The notes beneath the pieces are model-generated. The model did no database searches and had not been told where the DNA came from. It saw nothing but the letters and a program-made list of their open reading frames with translations. A stretch of 64,000 nt of DNA from Sequoia sempervirens (Eukaryota; Streptophyta; Pinopsida; Cupressales; Cupressaceae): assembly GCA_007258455.2 (NCBI GenBank), contig VDFB02262682.1:60140-124139 (forward strand). Reading direction: 5' to 3'. Positions 46,923 through 57,699 of this stretch are shown here, piece by piece. The position numbers and the translations under genes are program-made. Each line of letters opens with the position of its first letter. Position 1 is the first letter of the stretch.

Positions 46923-47346
46923 TCTTAGAGTAATAAAGTCATCACATAATTAATTAATTAATCATTAATTAATTGGGTCACTTTATGCTTTATTACACTT
47001 AAGCTAAACTTAAGAGTGCTTTTATTTCATTATTTGCTTTAATTAATTAGTTTTTTTTTGCATAATTAGAGCCTCTAATATTAGGACATGTTGTCTCATT
47101 CATTCTTATGAGGAAACTTGTCATGTTTTAATCTAAACCTAATCTAGGGTTAGCTTTCATCCTTTTCATAAGGATTGATTCTTTGCAATTATATTTTAAT
47201 TCTCTATGACAACTATTCACGACAATTGTTTACATAATGCAAAATTGGTGTTTTCATCACATTTGAGTTGCAGGGCAATCATATCTTGCTTATTTCTTCA
47301 TAGTGTGATTCTTAGAGTTGTGGGAGTACATCCATCAACTCTAACA
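46923..47346 (+). repeat. 5' LTR of element D copy 1
   Basis: 424 bp. It lacks the extra segment of about 22 bases (around GGTTTATCGTTGTAGG) that the 3' LTR carries near its end; the copy at 59627 lacks it too. Confidence 0.9.
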
Positions 47347-47358
47347 TGGTATCAGAGC
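47347..47358 (+). other. Primer binding site of element D copy 1
   Basis: TGGTATCAGAGC, an exact match to the common initiator tRNA-Met primer core, directly after the LTR. Confidence 0.9.
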
Positions 47359-48314
47359 ACCAAAAGCTTCCTTGTGCACTTTTTTTGAAGAAATCAACTC
47401 ACACATTAATATTCATGATCTGTGGTCAACTTTTGAGCATTCCATTGAATCCAGAGTTGTTAGAATAGTTAGGTTTGCCTTTCGTTTCGTCAAAAAAGGC
47501 CTCCATTTGTCAAATCTGTGAGGATTTGAAGTTTATGAGGGTTTCTAGATCCAAAGTGTACCTACAATTTTGGAGCATTTTGATCCCAAACGGACCTCAC
47601 CATCACATTCAAAGCATCCAAATACCCCAAAATCGACTATCAAATTGTTGAAATTGGACATAGTGACTCTAAGAGGTAATTTTTTTTCATTTCTAGGTCC
47701 TCCGACCTATTATGTCACACAATCCAAGAAAAAAAATTAAAAAATAGAGTTAATGGGTGCCACCGTTAGTAAACCACTAGCGGTAAACTACTAGCGGTTA
47801 ACCGCTAGTGGTTAATGCTAGTGGCTAGTCTAACCACCAGGTTTTCCCCCAAACCCTTTTGGAGCAGTTTTGGTATTTTAGCCATAACTTTTGTGTCCAA
47901 ACTCGGATTTTCAAAAATGAAATATCATTGGAAAGCTGGTTCTAAGACCGATCTAGTGGTGTAGGTTTATTTTTCTGGTTTTTTTTGTTTTAATTTATTT
48001 TTTTCCAGTCAAAGTCAGATCATCGTTTTTGCACTTTCGGGGGCATGTCTTTTGCATATGGTCTTTGTTTTTAAAAAAAGAATAGGAATTGAAAAGATCT
48101 TCTAGTGCTCTATCTATATTTGTGATTATTTTTTCTAGAATATTCACCAAGTTTTTTATTTTTGTATTAGAAGTCATATTTTCCTTTTTTGGTGTATTTC
48201 TTGGGAAACGTGCATGAAGGATCAAATTTTTTAGTACAAAGAAGATAATTTTTGCATTGTGAGTTATGTATTGCTATATTTTCATGCCATTACTATATCA
48301 TTCAATTTAAAAAC
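47359..48314 (+). other. Leader of element D copy 1 with palindrome cluster
   Basis: About 950 bases between the primer site and gag. At 47765-47830 several CTAGCGGT/ACCGCTAG words form a cluster that includes a perfect 20-base palindrome (47790-47809). In the duplicate (about 60470-60510) roughly 28 bases of this cluster are missing. An upstream frame starting within the primer site is open for 105 codons in the duplicate but has a TAG here. Confidence 0.6.
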
Positions 48315-49290
48315 ATGGAAAAACCTCAAAAAATTCTCCTTACACCATACAACTATTATGAGTGGAAGAAAAACATAGAGATCAATTTGAAGAAACTAGG
48401 GTTTTCTGGAGTAACCATGGGTATAGAGGTTGAACCAACATCAACAGGAAAGAAAATAAAATGGTTTAACAGATGTGATGAATATTTTGGAACATTATGC
48501 ATGTCTAAGTCTCATGATCTCATTTCAGATTGAATCTTGCACAACACCTAACTAGATTTGGACCCAATTAGAGTCCTTGTTTGGTATGCAAGATTCTTTG
48601 AGGGGTTTTTGGCTGGAGAATGAGCTTATAGGTTTGAATCCTAGATATTTTAGCAACATCCAAGACTTTTTCACAAAACTTAAGTCTCTTAGACTATAGT
48701 TGTCATAGTTTGGTACTAATAAGTAGGATTCACAGTTGATTCTTTCCATCCTTGCCCAGTTGGGCCCTAATTATTCAGTATTTGTTTCTACTTTCTATGC
48801 TACATGAGTTGCACTTGGCACAAGATTTACCATTCCTTCACTTGATTATTTTGCTTCTTCTCTCACTCGAGAGCAAGCAAAATTGGTTCAAATGGGTACT
48901 CTGAAGTCTTCTAGTTCATAGGCTCTAGTTTTCATTTAGAGTCCTAAGGAGAAGGCTTCACCTAGCAAACAAAAGAAATAAAAAAAAAAACATGGGCAAG
49001 AAAAAGAATCATCTTCACATGCATCTTCTGAGTACACACCCTCTTCCAAAGGGGGGTCATCTAGAAAGGAGAGACCAACTTGTGCTTATTTTCAGAAGTA
49101 GGGACATGATGAGCATCATTGTTATGCTAAGCAGATTGATCATTTGGCACATCTTCTACAACAAAATAAATATACAGTGTCCATCTTCTATGTATCATGG
49201 TCCATCACCTTCTTCTGCATCACCATCACCATCACCATCTACACATACAAGTACAATAGGTATTGCAAATGGATTCGATAAGATGAAAGG
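48315..49290 (+). pseudogene. gag: gag of element D copy 1
   Basis: The ATG at 48315 opens EKPQKILLTPYNYYEWKKNIE, a copia gag N-terminus (the YxxWKxxIE pattern). The frame is open to 48531, then reads on with TAG/TGA stops through DSLRGFWLENELIGL and LTREQAKLVQMGTL. A zinc knuckle at about 49075-49127 reads CAYFQK-stop-GHDEHHC, with the second Cys changed to Phe and a stop inside. Gag would pack the RNA. It is non-functional as it stands. Confidence 0.85.
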
Positions 49291-49321
49291 CCATACCTTA
49301 CATGCATCTACAGGTCTTTAG

Positions 49322-49726
49322 TCAAACAGATGGTTGCTTGATTTAGGAGCTTCCCATCATATTGAATCTTCACAAGATATGCTTTTGACATTTGGTGCAA
49401 GCACCACACCACACATTCTATTGGGTAACAACATATATGTCAGTGTTAGTGGGAAGGGTATAGTTGCCATTGATGATGGTATCTTTCAGGAGGTACTATT
49501 TGTTCCATCTTTGATAAGCAACCTCCTCTCTGTCTATCAGATTACTCACAATGGATCAGGAAAGACAGTGGAGTTTCTTCTGACTCAATTCTCATCAGGG
49601 ATTTGTACACTAGGTAGATTGTGGAAGTTGGCACTATTGATCATGCTTCTAGGTTTTATGACTTTTCTTATTTTTCATCTGAGGATCCACCATTACCTAT
49701 ACCTAATATTCACTCTCCACAATTGA
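49322..49726 (+). pseudogene. Protease of element D copy 1
   Basis: RWLLDLGASHH is the copia protease start, normally with Asp-Ser-Gly; here Ser is Leu, and the same change is present in the duplicate. LLGNNIYVSVSGKGIV and EVLFVPSLISNLLSVYQI follow, the typical copia protease body. The frame then loses similarity; the expected integrase zinc region is absent. Confidence 0.85.
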
Positions 49727-49733
49727 GAGACAT

Positions 49734-50550
49734 ATGGAGAAGAAGTATGGTCACTTGAACTTGTGTGTGCATTCATCCACCACAGTTCTTGAGACTCCTT
49801 TAGATCTTCTTTCTCCTCCTGTTTCTTATTTAGAGATCATACCTATTGCACAGGAAACTAGTCATTCATTCTCTATATTATCCGATGACTACTTGCTAGA
49901 TATTGCACAACTATTTGTTGAGTCACACATTGTAGTTATTCATACCAATCATTTCCCACCACCATCCTTTCCTTCACAGGTTGCATATAAGGAGTCTTCA
50001 TGTTCTTTTGGTCTTGGCATCATTTATCTTGGTTTAGATACAAATATTCAACAACATCCTTTCAGGACATCCATCTTCATGCTTCTTGGTCTTTCACTCT
50101 ATATTGAGGTTCTTTAGTATTGTCCTTTGGATCTGTTTCCTCCCAAGGGGAGGAACAATGTTTGCCATTATTGGATCATTTTTATTTTATTTTACATTGA
50201 GCTTACACCATTGCGATAGGAGTTTCTTCATTGTGGGCGGGCCTTCTAGTCTCTTATTCTTTCTCCTATGGAGATTCTTGTATATGTACTTATGTGATAG
50301 AAGTTTTCTTTGGGGGTTATCATGTAATCCACCTTTTATCCTCCTTCTATTAGTGCATTACATTCTTTTCTTTTCTCTCTTTGGGAGGAGAGTTTTATTC
50401 CCATGTGGTTTTCTCCCTTTCTCCAGTTATGAGAGTTTCATTTATGTGCATGTGTACCTCATCAGCTATTAGGGCGGGACCCATTCATGGATCCATTAAA
50501 GTATTTATTTATCATAGTTTAGTTTCTCCCTAGTTCATCTTAAGGGGGGG
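49734..50550 (+). other. 3' part of element D copy 1, no pol
   Basis: A 127-codon frame (49734-50117) and a second frame (50086-50472) are kept in both copies but resemble no RT or integrase motif. The purine run GGGGGGG at 50544-50550 abuts the 3' LTR as polypurine tract. Confidence 0.6.
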
Positions 50551-50996
50551 TGTTAGAGTAATAAATTCATCACCTAATTAATTAATTAATCATTAATTAA
50601 TTGGGTCACTTTATGCTTTATTACACTTAAGCTAAACTTAGGAGTGCTTTTATTTCATTATTTGCTTTAATTCATTAGTTGCTTTTTGCATAATTAGAGC
50701 CTCTAATATTAGAACATGTTGTCTCATTCATTCCTATGAGGAAACTTGTCATGTTCTAATCTAACCCTAATCTAGGGTTAGCTTTCATCCTTTTCATAAG
50801 GATTGATTCATTGTAATTATATTTTAATTCTCTACGGAAACATATTCATGATAGTTGTTTACATAATGCAAAATTGGTGTTTTCATCACATTTGAGTTGT
50901 AGGGCAATCATATCTTTCTTATTTCTTCATAGTGTGATAGGTTTATCGTTGTAGGTGATTCTTGGAGTCATGGGAGTACATCCATCAACTCTAACA
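50551..50996 (+). repeat. 3' LTR of element D copy 1
   Basis: 446 bp, TGTTAGAG to CTCTAACA, roughly 5% different from its 5' partner over the first 230 bases by eye. Confidence 0.9.
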
Positions 50997-52541
50997 ATAA
51001 GAAAGTTGAAATAATGCTTTAATTAAAAGAATGTCCTCATGGTTATAATGTGATGAAATTAATTGCTGTATTAAGCAATGTGTCTTGATTATTGGAATAT
51101 TGTTATTGTAGTGTTATATTTTAAATTTAATATTCAATTTTTTGTGCCATTGGGAAGTGTGCTTAGTATGTTGGTTTCTAGAGGCCTAGGAGGGGGTATA
51201 TTTGTATGTATGGTCCTTACAATTTTTTAACCCGGGAAGTGCTTTGGCCATGTTGTGGCTCATGTGCATTGTGCAAACACAAACCCTAAGGGTGTTTCCC
51301 TCTTGTCTTTGTATGGATTCATGAGATGTTGTAATGATATTCTATTGAAGGGTTTTCTAGTTGTAAGTAGGGGGGTGGCTCTCAATGGGGGTCAGAGCCC
51401 AAAGTGGTGTCTAGGGAAACCCATTGGAGTGTTTCTTAACCCATTGATAACCTTAATAATGAATTAGGGGGATGGGTAGAATTCACATTAAACGAGAGAA
51501 TGGATACCTCACCCATTTCTTGTAGTTCTCATATAGGCTACAAATGGCTTGAGAAGGCTTGGTTGGCAAGATCAACTTCCTTCTCCTCATAAAAGGAATG
51601 TTGGTTCCACATGTGTCACCCTATGGGGTTGAGACCTACTGAGAGGTCACTAGGACAACCATAGATGGGGGTTGTGGTCTAGTGAAAGACTGCTAGGACA
51701 ATCCATGCTAGGACCATGCAATGACACTCCTCCCTATTGCAGTCTAGCACTCCCTAGTTGTATTTCCTCTTTTTGTTGTGTGTGTGCCTTTGGAAGTGAT
51801 GTTGGTGTTGTTGGCGGTGTTGTGTTGGAGTCATGTACAAAATCCATTTCTTATGTTAGCCTATTTCTTTCTTGATTTCTTGTTGGATGTGGAACCTTGT
51901 GTTATCTCCTAGCACGGGGGGTGGACCTCAAGCTTCCACATGGTTGGGAGGTTAGTGATTTTTCTCCATTGGGTATTCTTGTTGCATGTTCATGAGTGTG
52001 GTGATTGATCATTGCACTATGGATTATAGTCCTTGTTACAGTTTTTGAAGACATCCTATCATGTATTTGTATATTGGATTGTATTTCCATATGCATCTCT
52101 TAATATAATCTGATGTAATCTTCCCACATGTACTAGGGGAAGCATTGTTGTAATTATTGTAAGATGTAACAATTATTGATGATATTTTCTTGTAAAGACT
52201 ACTATAAAGTAATGTATCATTCATTTGATAGTTAGCTAGAAAATAATATTTAATGTTGATTATCAGTTGTTACATTATGGAAGTGAGTAATATAGGATCA
52301 TTTAATTGGTGCTTTAAATTGAACCTTGCATGTCAGATCGATCACGGTATCTTTTATCATTGATGAAATATTTCTTGTAATCGTGTTTGTGAGTAGCGTA
52401 GTCGAGGAACCTTAGAGGAACTAGGATTAGTTTAGTAGGTTATGTGATGCATTCTATAGTTATTTGTTTTTAAAAAAATTATTCCATTAATTTAACCTAA
52501 TTTAGTGTTGTCCTCTGGGGTTCCTTGGCGAGGGTGTTACA
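50997..52541 (+). repeat. 3' LTR of element A, segment 3
   Basis: It resumes with ATAAGAAAGTTG (5' LTR about 5189 onward) and ends GGGTGTTACA followed by TCTAT. Confidence 0.93.
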
Positions 52542-52546
52542 TCTAT

Positions 52547-53205
52547 GTTTTGGGTTGATATATGAAAGTAATTATAAATGTAATTCATATATATATAAAT
52601 GTTTAGCATCCATCCTAATAATTTGTGGTTGTTGTGGGAATGATATGTAATTAGGGCTTCAATGCAAATATCAAAGTGATGTAGTGTAAGTTGCATCCCA
52701 ATCATTATGCAACATTATTAGAAGATCATAGGTTATGTGGGGGAGAGTATGAAGGTTGATCAAATCAAGCACAAGTTGTGTTATTAGTCTTGAAGGTCTA
52801 CAAATTATATCTCTATAATCCAGTAGGACTAGTGTCTTACCTATTGAGTTGATTTTCATATCTTTGTGTTGGGGATTGGTGTCTCTAGTAGGTTGGTGCC
52901 TACAAACACAATTGGGGATTGGTGTCTCTGGTAGGTTGGTGTCTACTTCATGATTATAAATGATTCATTATTTTATGAGGTTGGATTTGGGCAGTAGATC
53001 CAAGAAACTATTCTCATAGTGGTTTTTCCCTTTTGGGTTTCCATGTATATTTGGTGTTCCTTTGTGTGTATGTTTGTTTATTTTTATCATTTAGATAAAT
53101 TTTTTCATGTTAAAGTAAGATCTATAAATGATGTTAATGTAAGATTGGTTTGAGCTAAGTTTTTGCATATACTGATTCACCCCCCCTCAGTACATCTATG
53201 TGTCA
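52547..53205 (+). repeat. Right half of the 5' LTR of copia-type element E
   Basis: It continues directly from the TCTAT target duplication of element A. It ends in a C-run followed by TCAGTACATCTATGTGTCA, a common copia LTR end style, just before the primer site. The left half is at 1829-2517. The end point is approximate. Confidence 0.5.
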
Positions 53206-53211
53206 AAAAAT

Positions 53212-53222
53212 TGGTATCAAAG
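53212..53222 (+). other. Primer binding site of element E
   Basis: TGGTATCAAAG, a near match to the tRNA-Met primer core, about seven bases after the presumed LTR end. Confidence 0.75.
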
Positions 53223-53264
53223 AAAATTTCCTTAAAGAAGTTTAACAACTTGAGGTAGATCTAG

Positions 53265-54450
53265 GATGGCAGACTTAGTTTCTCAAGAAGACCTTTCTTC
53301 AAACAAGGCACCATTTTTTGATGGATCCAATTATTAATTTTGGAGAGAAAGGATGGAATCTTATATGATGGTGTTAGGTTTTGATGTTTAGTAATCTATT
53401 GTGGATGGTTATGAGATTCCAAAAAATCCCCCAAGAGATCAATCCAGGAATTGATCATGTGAAATGAATGCAAATGCAAGAAGTGCTATTTTTTATGGTC
53501 TATCTAACTTTGAGTTTTTGAAAATAATGCATTACAGGACTATAAAAGAAGTTTGGAATAAACTCTAGAATATCTATGAAGGTAGTGATAAAGTCAAGGA
53601 GGCAAGACTTCAGACCTACTAGGGATTTTCTAAAGGTTTGAACATGAAGTAGGAAGAAGATATTGCTGCATACCTACTCCAAGTTGATGAAGTTGTCAAT
53701 ACCATTAGAGGACTTGGTGAAGAAGTGAAAGAACTAGATATTTTTAAAAAGGTACTCAGATCCCTTCTCCCTAAGTTTGATTTAAGTTTTTTTGCAATAG
53801 AAGAAGCAAAAAATCTAAATAGTTTGACTATGGATGAACTACATGAGACATTAACTACATATGAGATGAGAATTGTGAATGACAAATTTTCAAGAAAGGA
53901 AGATGATTGCAAGGAATCAATGGAGAATGAGGATTCAGATTACAATGAACATTTTGATCTGGAAGAAGAAAATTTTGTGAGGAGATTAAAAAGAGGTAAA
54001 ATTGGGCACATTGCTTCAAAATGTAAACTGAGAACTAGCTATGTCAAGAAGAAGAATGGTTTTATGTTGAGGAAGAAGGTTATTCAGTTGATGAGTATGA
54101 GCAACATACCTTGGAAATGAAAAAGGCTCTATTCATGGAATTGGAATCCCTAGATGGTGATGTTGAAAATATGTTCTCCAAAAATGAAGAAGATGTAGAA
54201 ATAGTTTTTGAAAAAGAGATTCATTGTACTTGTAGAGTGATCAAGAATCTTAAGAAGAGAATTATAGAGGACATCAAGGCTAAAGACAAACTATTACAAA
54301 GTCTTAAGAAATCAAATAAGATGATTGTAGATTTGAAAGTACAGATAGAAGAAGGAAGAAGGATGCATGATGTTTTGAATGAAAAATTAAAGACAAGAGA
54401 CAAGGATTGTGAAAATATTGAAGGGGAAGTGGTATCTTTGAGAGTCATTT
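53265..54450 (+). pseudogene. gag: gag of element E (truncated)
   Basis: The ATG at 53265 starts ADLVSQEDLSSNKAPFFDGSNY, a copia gag N-terminus, followed by FWRERMESYM. NANARSAIFYGLSNFEF, TIKEVWNKL and LLPKFDLSFFAIEEAKNL follow, all typical of UBN2-type gag. A frameshift lies before about 53690. The zinc knuckle is reduced to KIGHIASKC, so its first Cys pair is deleted. A long Lys/Glu coiled coil (54111-54450) ends abruptly after VVSLRV, where the inverted A/LINE segment begins. No protease or pol of E is in the window. Confidence 0.85.
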
Positions 54451-54865
54451 CAAATTGAGAATCAGCCCTAATATTTTTACCTTCATTCCAATGTGTAATC
54501 CCATTAAAAGAGCTTTTACAACATCCCATGCACGTGCTTTCAAATTTCAAAGATGTTTGAAGTTTGGGGGAGGTTTGCCTCCCCAATAGACCCCCCACGA
54601 TATGGATAAGATTCTTACCTTTGTGTACATAGGGATCATTAATTTGTATAGTGTGATTCGATGCACTTTGGGTCTCCCTACTTGTAGGACAATGGAAGCC
54701 TCAGGGTGTTGACTCTTCAGGAGTGCTAGAGAATGTCCCTTAGAAGGACTAGAAAATAATGCTGCAAGACAGTATCTTAGAAATTAGCAGGATAAAGGAA
54801 GGAACAAAAGCTTTTCTACTTATTACGATCATGGATGAGGTTTGCTTCTTCTCTACCAAAGGGTA
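54442..54865 (-). repeat. Diverged inverted copy of the A-LTR/LINE 5' junction
   Basis: On the plus strand this reads GAATCAGCCCTAATATT, ACCTTCATTCC, then AATCCCATTAAAAGAGC and CCCATGCACGTGCTTTC. That is the reverse complement of the LTR A plus LINE 5' end at 46278-46690 and 58982-59400, with about 10% differences by eye. The homology crosses the LINE/LTR junction, so the fragment came from a LINE already inserted in an A-type LTR. Confidence 0.75.
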
Positions 54866-54956
54866 TATTCTAATGGGTATACCTTCTTCAAAGAAAAGTC
54901 TGAATTTTAAGTGTATTTAAATTTTTGACTAGGGATACCCAGTAGATCAGAGGACA
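54866..54956 (-). other. Short diverged LINE fragment at the duplication edge
   Basis: Weak similarity to 22535-22620 (TCTGAATTTTA, AAATTTTTGAC, GGATACCCA words). High identity to copy 1 starts only at about 54957 (AAAGTGTCCCTGG). Confidence 0.55.
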
Positions 54957-57666
54957 CAGAAAGTGTCCCTGGTTTAGATACTTAGCCTTCATTATGTTGC
55001 ACCATTAAACGTTTCCCAACACCAGATTCCAACTGATCTTGGTGATGAGGACCTTGTTCAAATTTGTAATATTTCTAATTCCCAGACCCCCTTGACTTGT
55101 AGGATGGTAGACAGTGTCCCAGTTCACAAGAGCTATCCTTTTTTTCTCTTCAACACCAATCCAAAGGAAAGATCTTTGGATTCTTTTAAGTTTTTCATCA
55201 ATGGAACCTGAAATCTTGAAGAGGGAGAGGAAGTAGACTAGGATCCCTTGGAGGGAGGCCATGAGTAGTTGTAATTTTCCAACATTACTAAGGAGTTTAC
55301 CCTTCCAATCAACAAGCTTCTTTTGCATTCTCTCTAAAATATTATTCCAGAAATTGTGAGTAACCTCCTTGACAGTGAGGGGTAAACCAAGGTAAGTCCT
55401 CAAAAGAGTAGCACTTTGATAGCCTAGAATAGATAATATCTTAGCCTAAAGGTTAGCTTTCATGTTGAAAAAATAGATATTACTTTATTATAATTTATAC
55501 ATTGCCCAGATGCATTGGAATACTCTTAGAGAAGGCCCTTCCATTCTCTAGCTTCAACCACTAAATATTTTCCAAAAAGGAAGGTATCATCCACAAATTT
55601 CTATAGAACAGAGGGGGGAGGGTGGAGGTAGCTCTAATTCCCTGTATTTTCCCAAAGTGAAGCAAGGAAAAAAAAATGTTGCCAAGGACTTCAACAACCA
55701 TAATGAACATGTATTGTGATAGAGGGTCACCTTATCTAATGCCTTTTCCTATCTTAAATAACCCCCAAGGTATCCCATTGACTAAGACAAAATATTGGAT
55801 TGACTCCACACATTCTCTAACAATTCCAATCACCTTATCATTGAACCTCAATTTAGTAAGAACCGAATAATTTTTTTTTCATCTAACCCTATCATAAGCC
55901 TTAGAAATGTCTAATTTTAAAGCCATACCTTGATTCTTGCTTTTCTCTATAGAATGGATTATTTCATGAGTGGTAATAGTAGCATCAAGGATTTTTCTTC
56001 CAGGAACGAATCCATTTTGACATCTGTTGATAATCTTGTCCAACAAAGGCTTAAGCTGATTGAAAAGGACTTTGGAAAAGATATTATAAATAGTGTTACA
56101 AAGACTTATAGGCCTAGAGTCAGCCATATACTTTGGCTCCTGCATTTTAGGGACTAAAAAAATGAAGGTATTATTCAAATTTTGTAATAGTTTACCAATT
56201 CTGAAAAAGTCTTTGATAGCCATAACTAAATCATAGCTGACAATGTCCCAGTATTCCTGAAAGAAAGTCGAGGGAAAACCATCAGGTCCTGGGGATTTAT
56301 AGGCACCCATAGAAAACACAACCACCTTGAATTCCTCCTCCGAAATAGGGGAACAAAGCTGTAAATTATCCTCCTCATTGATGCTAGAAGGGAGGTGCCT
56401 TAGAAGTCTTTCTTGCACTTCAACAAAGGGGGAGCTGCTAGTGTCCAAGTAAATCTATCTAAAGTAGTGTTCCACTATTTCTTCAATTTTATCAACCTCC
56501 ATGACCTCCTCGTTCTCTTCATTCATCAGACACTTAATGGTGTTTCTTTTCTTATGCCTATAGGTCATTCTATGGAAAAGTTTGAATTCCTATCACCCTC
56601 TTTCAACCATTGAACTCTAGATCTCTTCTTCCAATATATTTCTTCTTTGTTTAAAATATCTTTCCATTTCCTCCTCCAATTTTCCTCCTCCTCATGCAAT
56701 GGTTGAAGGAGAGAGCCCTTAGCCATAAGATTTTGAACACCCTCAAGCTTGTCCTTAATCATCTTTTTAGTTTTAAAAATGTTCCTAAAGGTAGCTTTTG
56801 TCCACCCCTTAACTTCCTTTTTAATAAGGTCAAGTTTTTGGGAAATTTTGTACATGGTAGATCCCTAAATCAAAAAGCTCCACCAATTCTCAATATGTTT
56901 TCTAAAATACTGATGTGTCATCCATATAATTTCAAATTTGAAGGGGTGAGGGCCAAGAAACGACTTGTTAATCCACTGGGGAAGAATTGGGCTATGGTTA
57001 GAAATAGTTCTAGGGAGAGAAACAAGAGAGGCATTGCACCCTAGGTCCCAACCCACCGAGACAAGAATCCTATCTAGATGAACCTGTATAAGGTGGTTAT
57101 CTTTTCTATTGTTAGACCAAGTGAAAGGATTACCCTACAACTCCAAATCAAACAACCCAGACCTATTGATGAGGTCTGATAGATAATTCATACTGTCAGT
57201 ATAATCCATAAGGCCACCAAGCTTCTCCGAAGGGAATAGGGGGAGTTGAAGTCCCTTGCCACCATGTACAAAGCATTTTTATCAATCAAGATTAAAGACA
57301 AAACTTCCTCCCACATACTCATCATTGCTCCCCTAAAATTGGGGGCATAGATGTTGAACATGTGCCATGTAGGTTTTTTAGCTTTGAGGGTCACAACAAG
57401 GTAACTATGAGAGAACACAAAGGCTTCCACATCCACTTTAGCAGAATTCCACATGGTGGCAATACCACTTGAGGTACCATCCACCTCGCTATAGAAGAAG
57501 GTGGAGGCCGACCAGATTTTGTTAGCAATTAAAGAAAAATTCTGCTGAGTCATTTTAACCTCCTATAGCAAAAGAACATCAATTTTAAGGTCAACAATGT
57601 ATTGTCTTAGGGAAAACTATTTATGAGGACTATTCAGTCCTCTCATGTTCCATGAAAGGAACTTCA
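54957..57666 (-). pseudogene. LINE ORF2, copy 2 (uninterrupted by C, truncated at RT thumb)
   Basis: The ATG at 57666 opens the endonuclease as in copy 1. The RT core is open over 55879-56448 (SISEEEFKVVVFSMGAYKSPGPDGFP, DSRPISLCNTIYN, LKLDISKAYDRV), more complete than in copy 1. The FVDDTFLF box is at plus-strand 55572-55597. The post-catalytic frame 55005-55403 runs straight through the site where element C sits in copy 1 (55274). zf-RVT and RNase H are missing because the duplicated block starts at 54957. Stops remain, so it is dead. Confidence 0.9.
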
Positions 57667-57699
57667 TTTTTTATTTCGGTGGGTTGAATCAAGGGTTGA

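Larger units (their letters stand above)
46923..50996 (+). mobile_element. Element D, copy 1: non-autonomous copia-type retrotransposon (gag-protease only)
   Basis: ATAAG flanks both ends (46918-46922 and 50997-51001). The 5' LTR (46923-47346) starts TCTTAGAG, a worn TG end, and the 3' LTR (50551-50996) starts TGTTAGAG; both end CTCTAACA. A perfect TGGTATCAGAGC primer site touches the 5' LTR. The 3.2 kb interior has a long leader, gag, a zinc knuckle and a protease, but I see no integrase, RT or RNase H. It would need enzymes from a relative. A near-identical copy lies at 59627-63668. Confidence 0.88.
2518..52541 (+). mobile_element. Element A: Ty3/gypsy chromovirus-type LTR retrotransposon, interrupted by nested insertions
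   Basis: Both outer ends are exact: TCTAT (2513-2517) precedes the TG start of the 5' LTR, and TCTAT (52542-52546) follows the CA end of the 3' LTR. The internal part (6717-16598) has a tRNA-Met-type primer site, gag, protease, RT, RNase H, integrase, a chromodomain-like C-terminus and a purine tract, in that order on the plus strand. The 3' LTR is split by a LINE (18840-46652) and by element D (46923-50996). The two LTRs show 16 differences in their first 153 bases by eye, so the insertion is old. All genes have stops and frameshifts, and the element cannot be autonomous. Confidence 0.93.

Noticed and set aside
50086..50472. Hydrophobic frame in D (also 62800-63144) as an envelope-like protein
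   Set aside because: Hydrophobicity follows T-rich composition, there is no signal or conserved motif, and the frame start differs between copies.
52502..52859. Minus-strand frames across the end of LTR A
   Set aside because: They cross a defined LTR boundary and target duplication, so they cannot be an old gene.
54221..54598. Minus-strand frame spanning gag of E and the inverted fragment
   Set aside because: It crosses the rearrangement breakpoint near 54442; chance reading frame.
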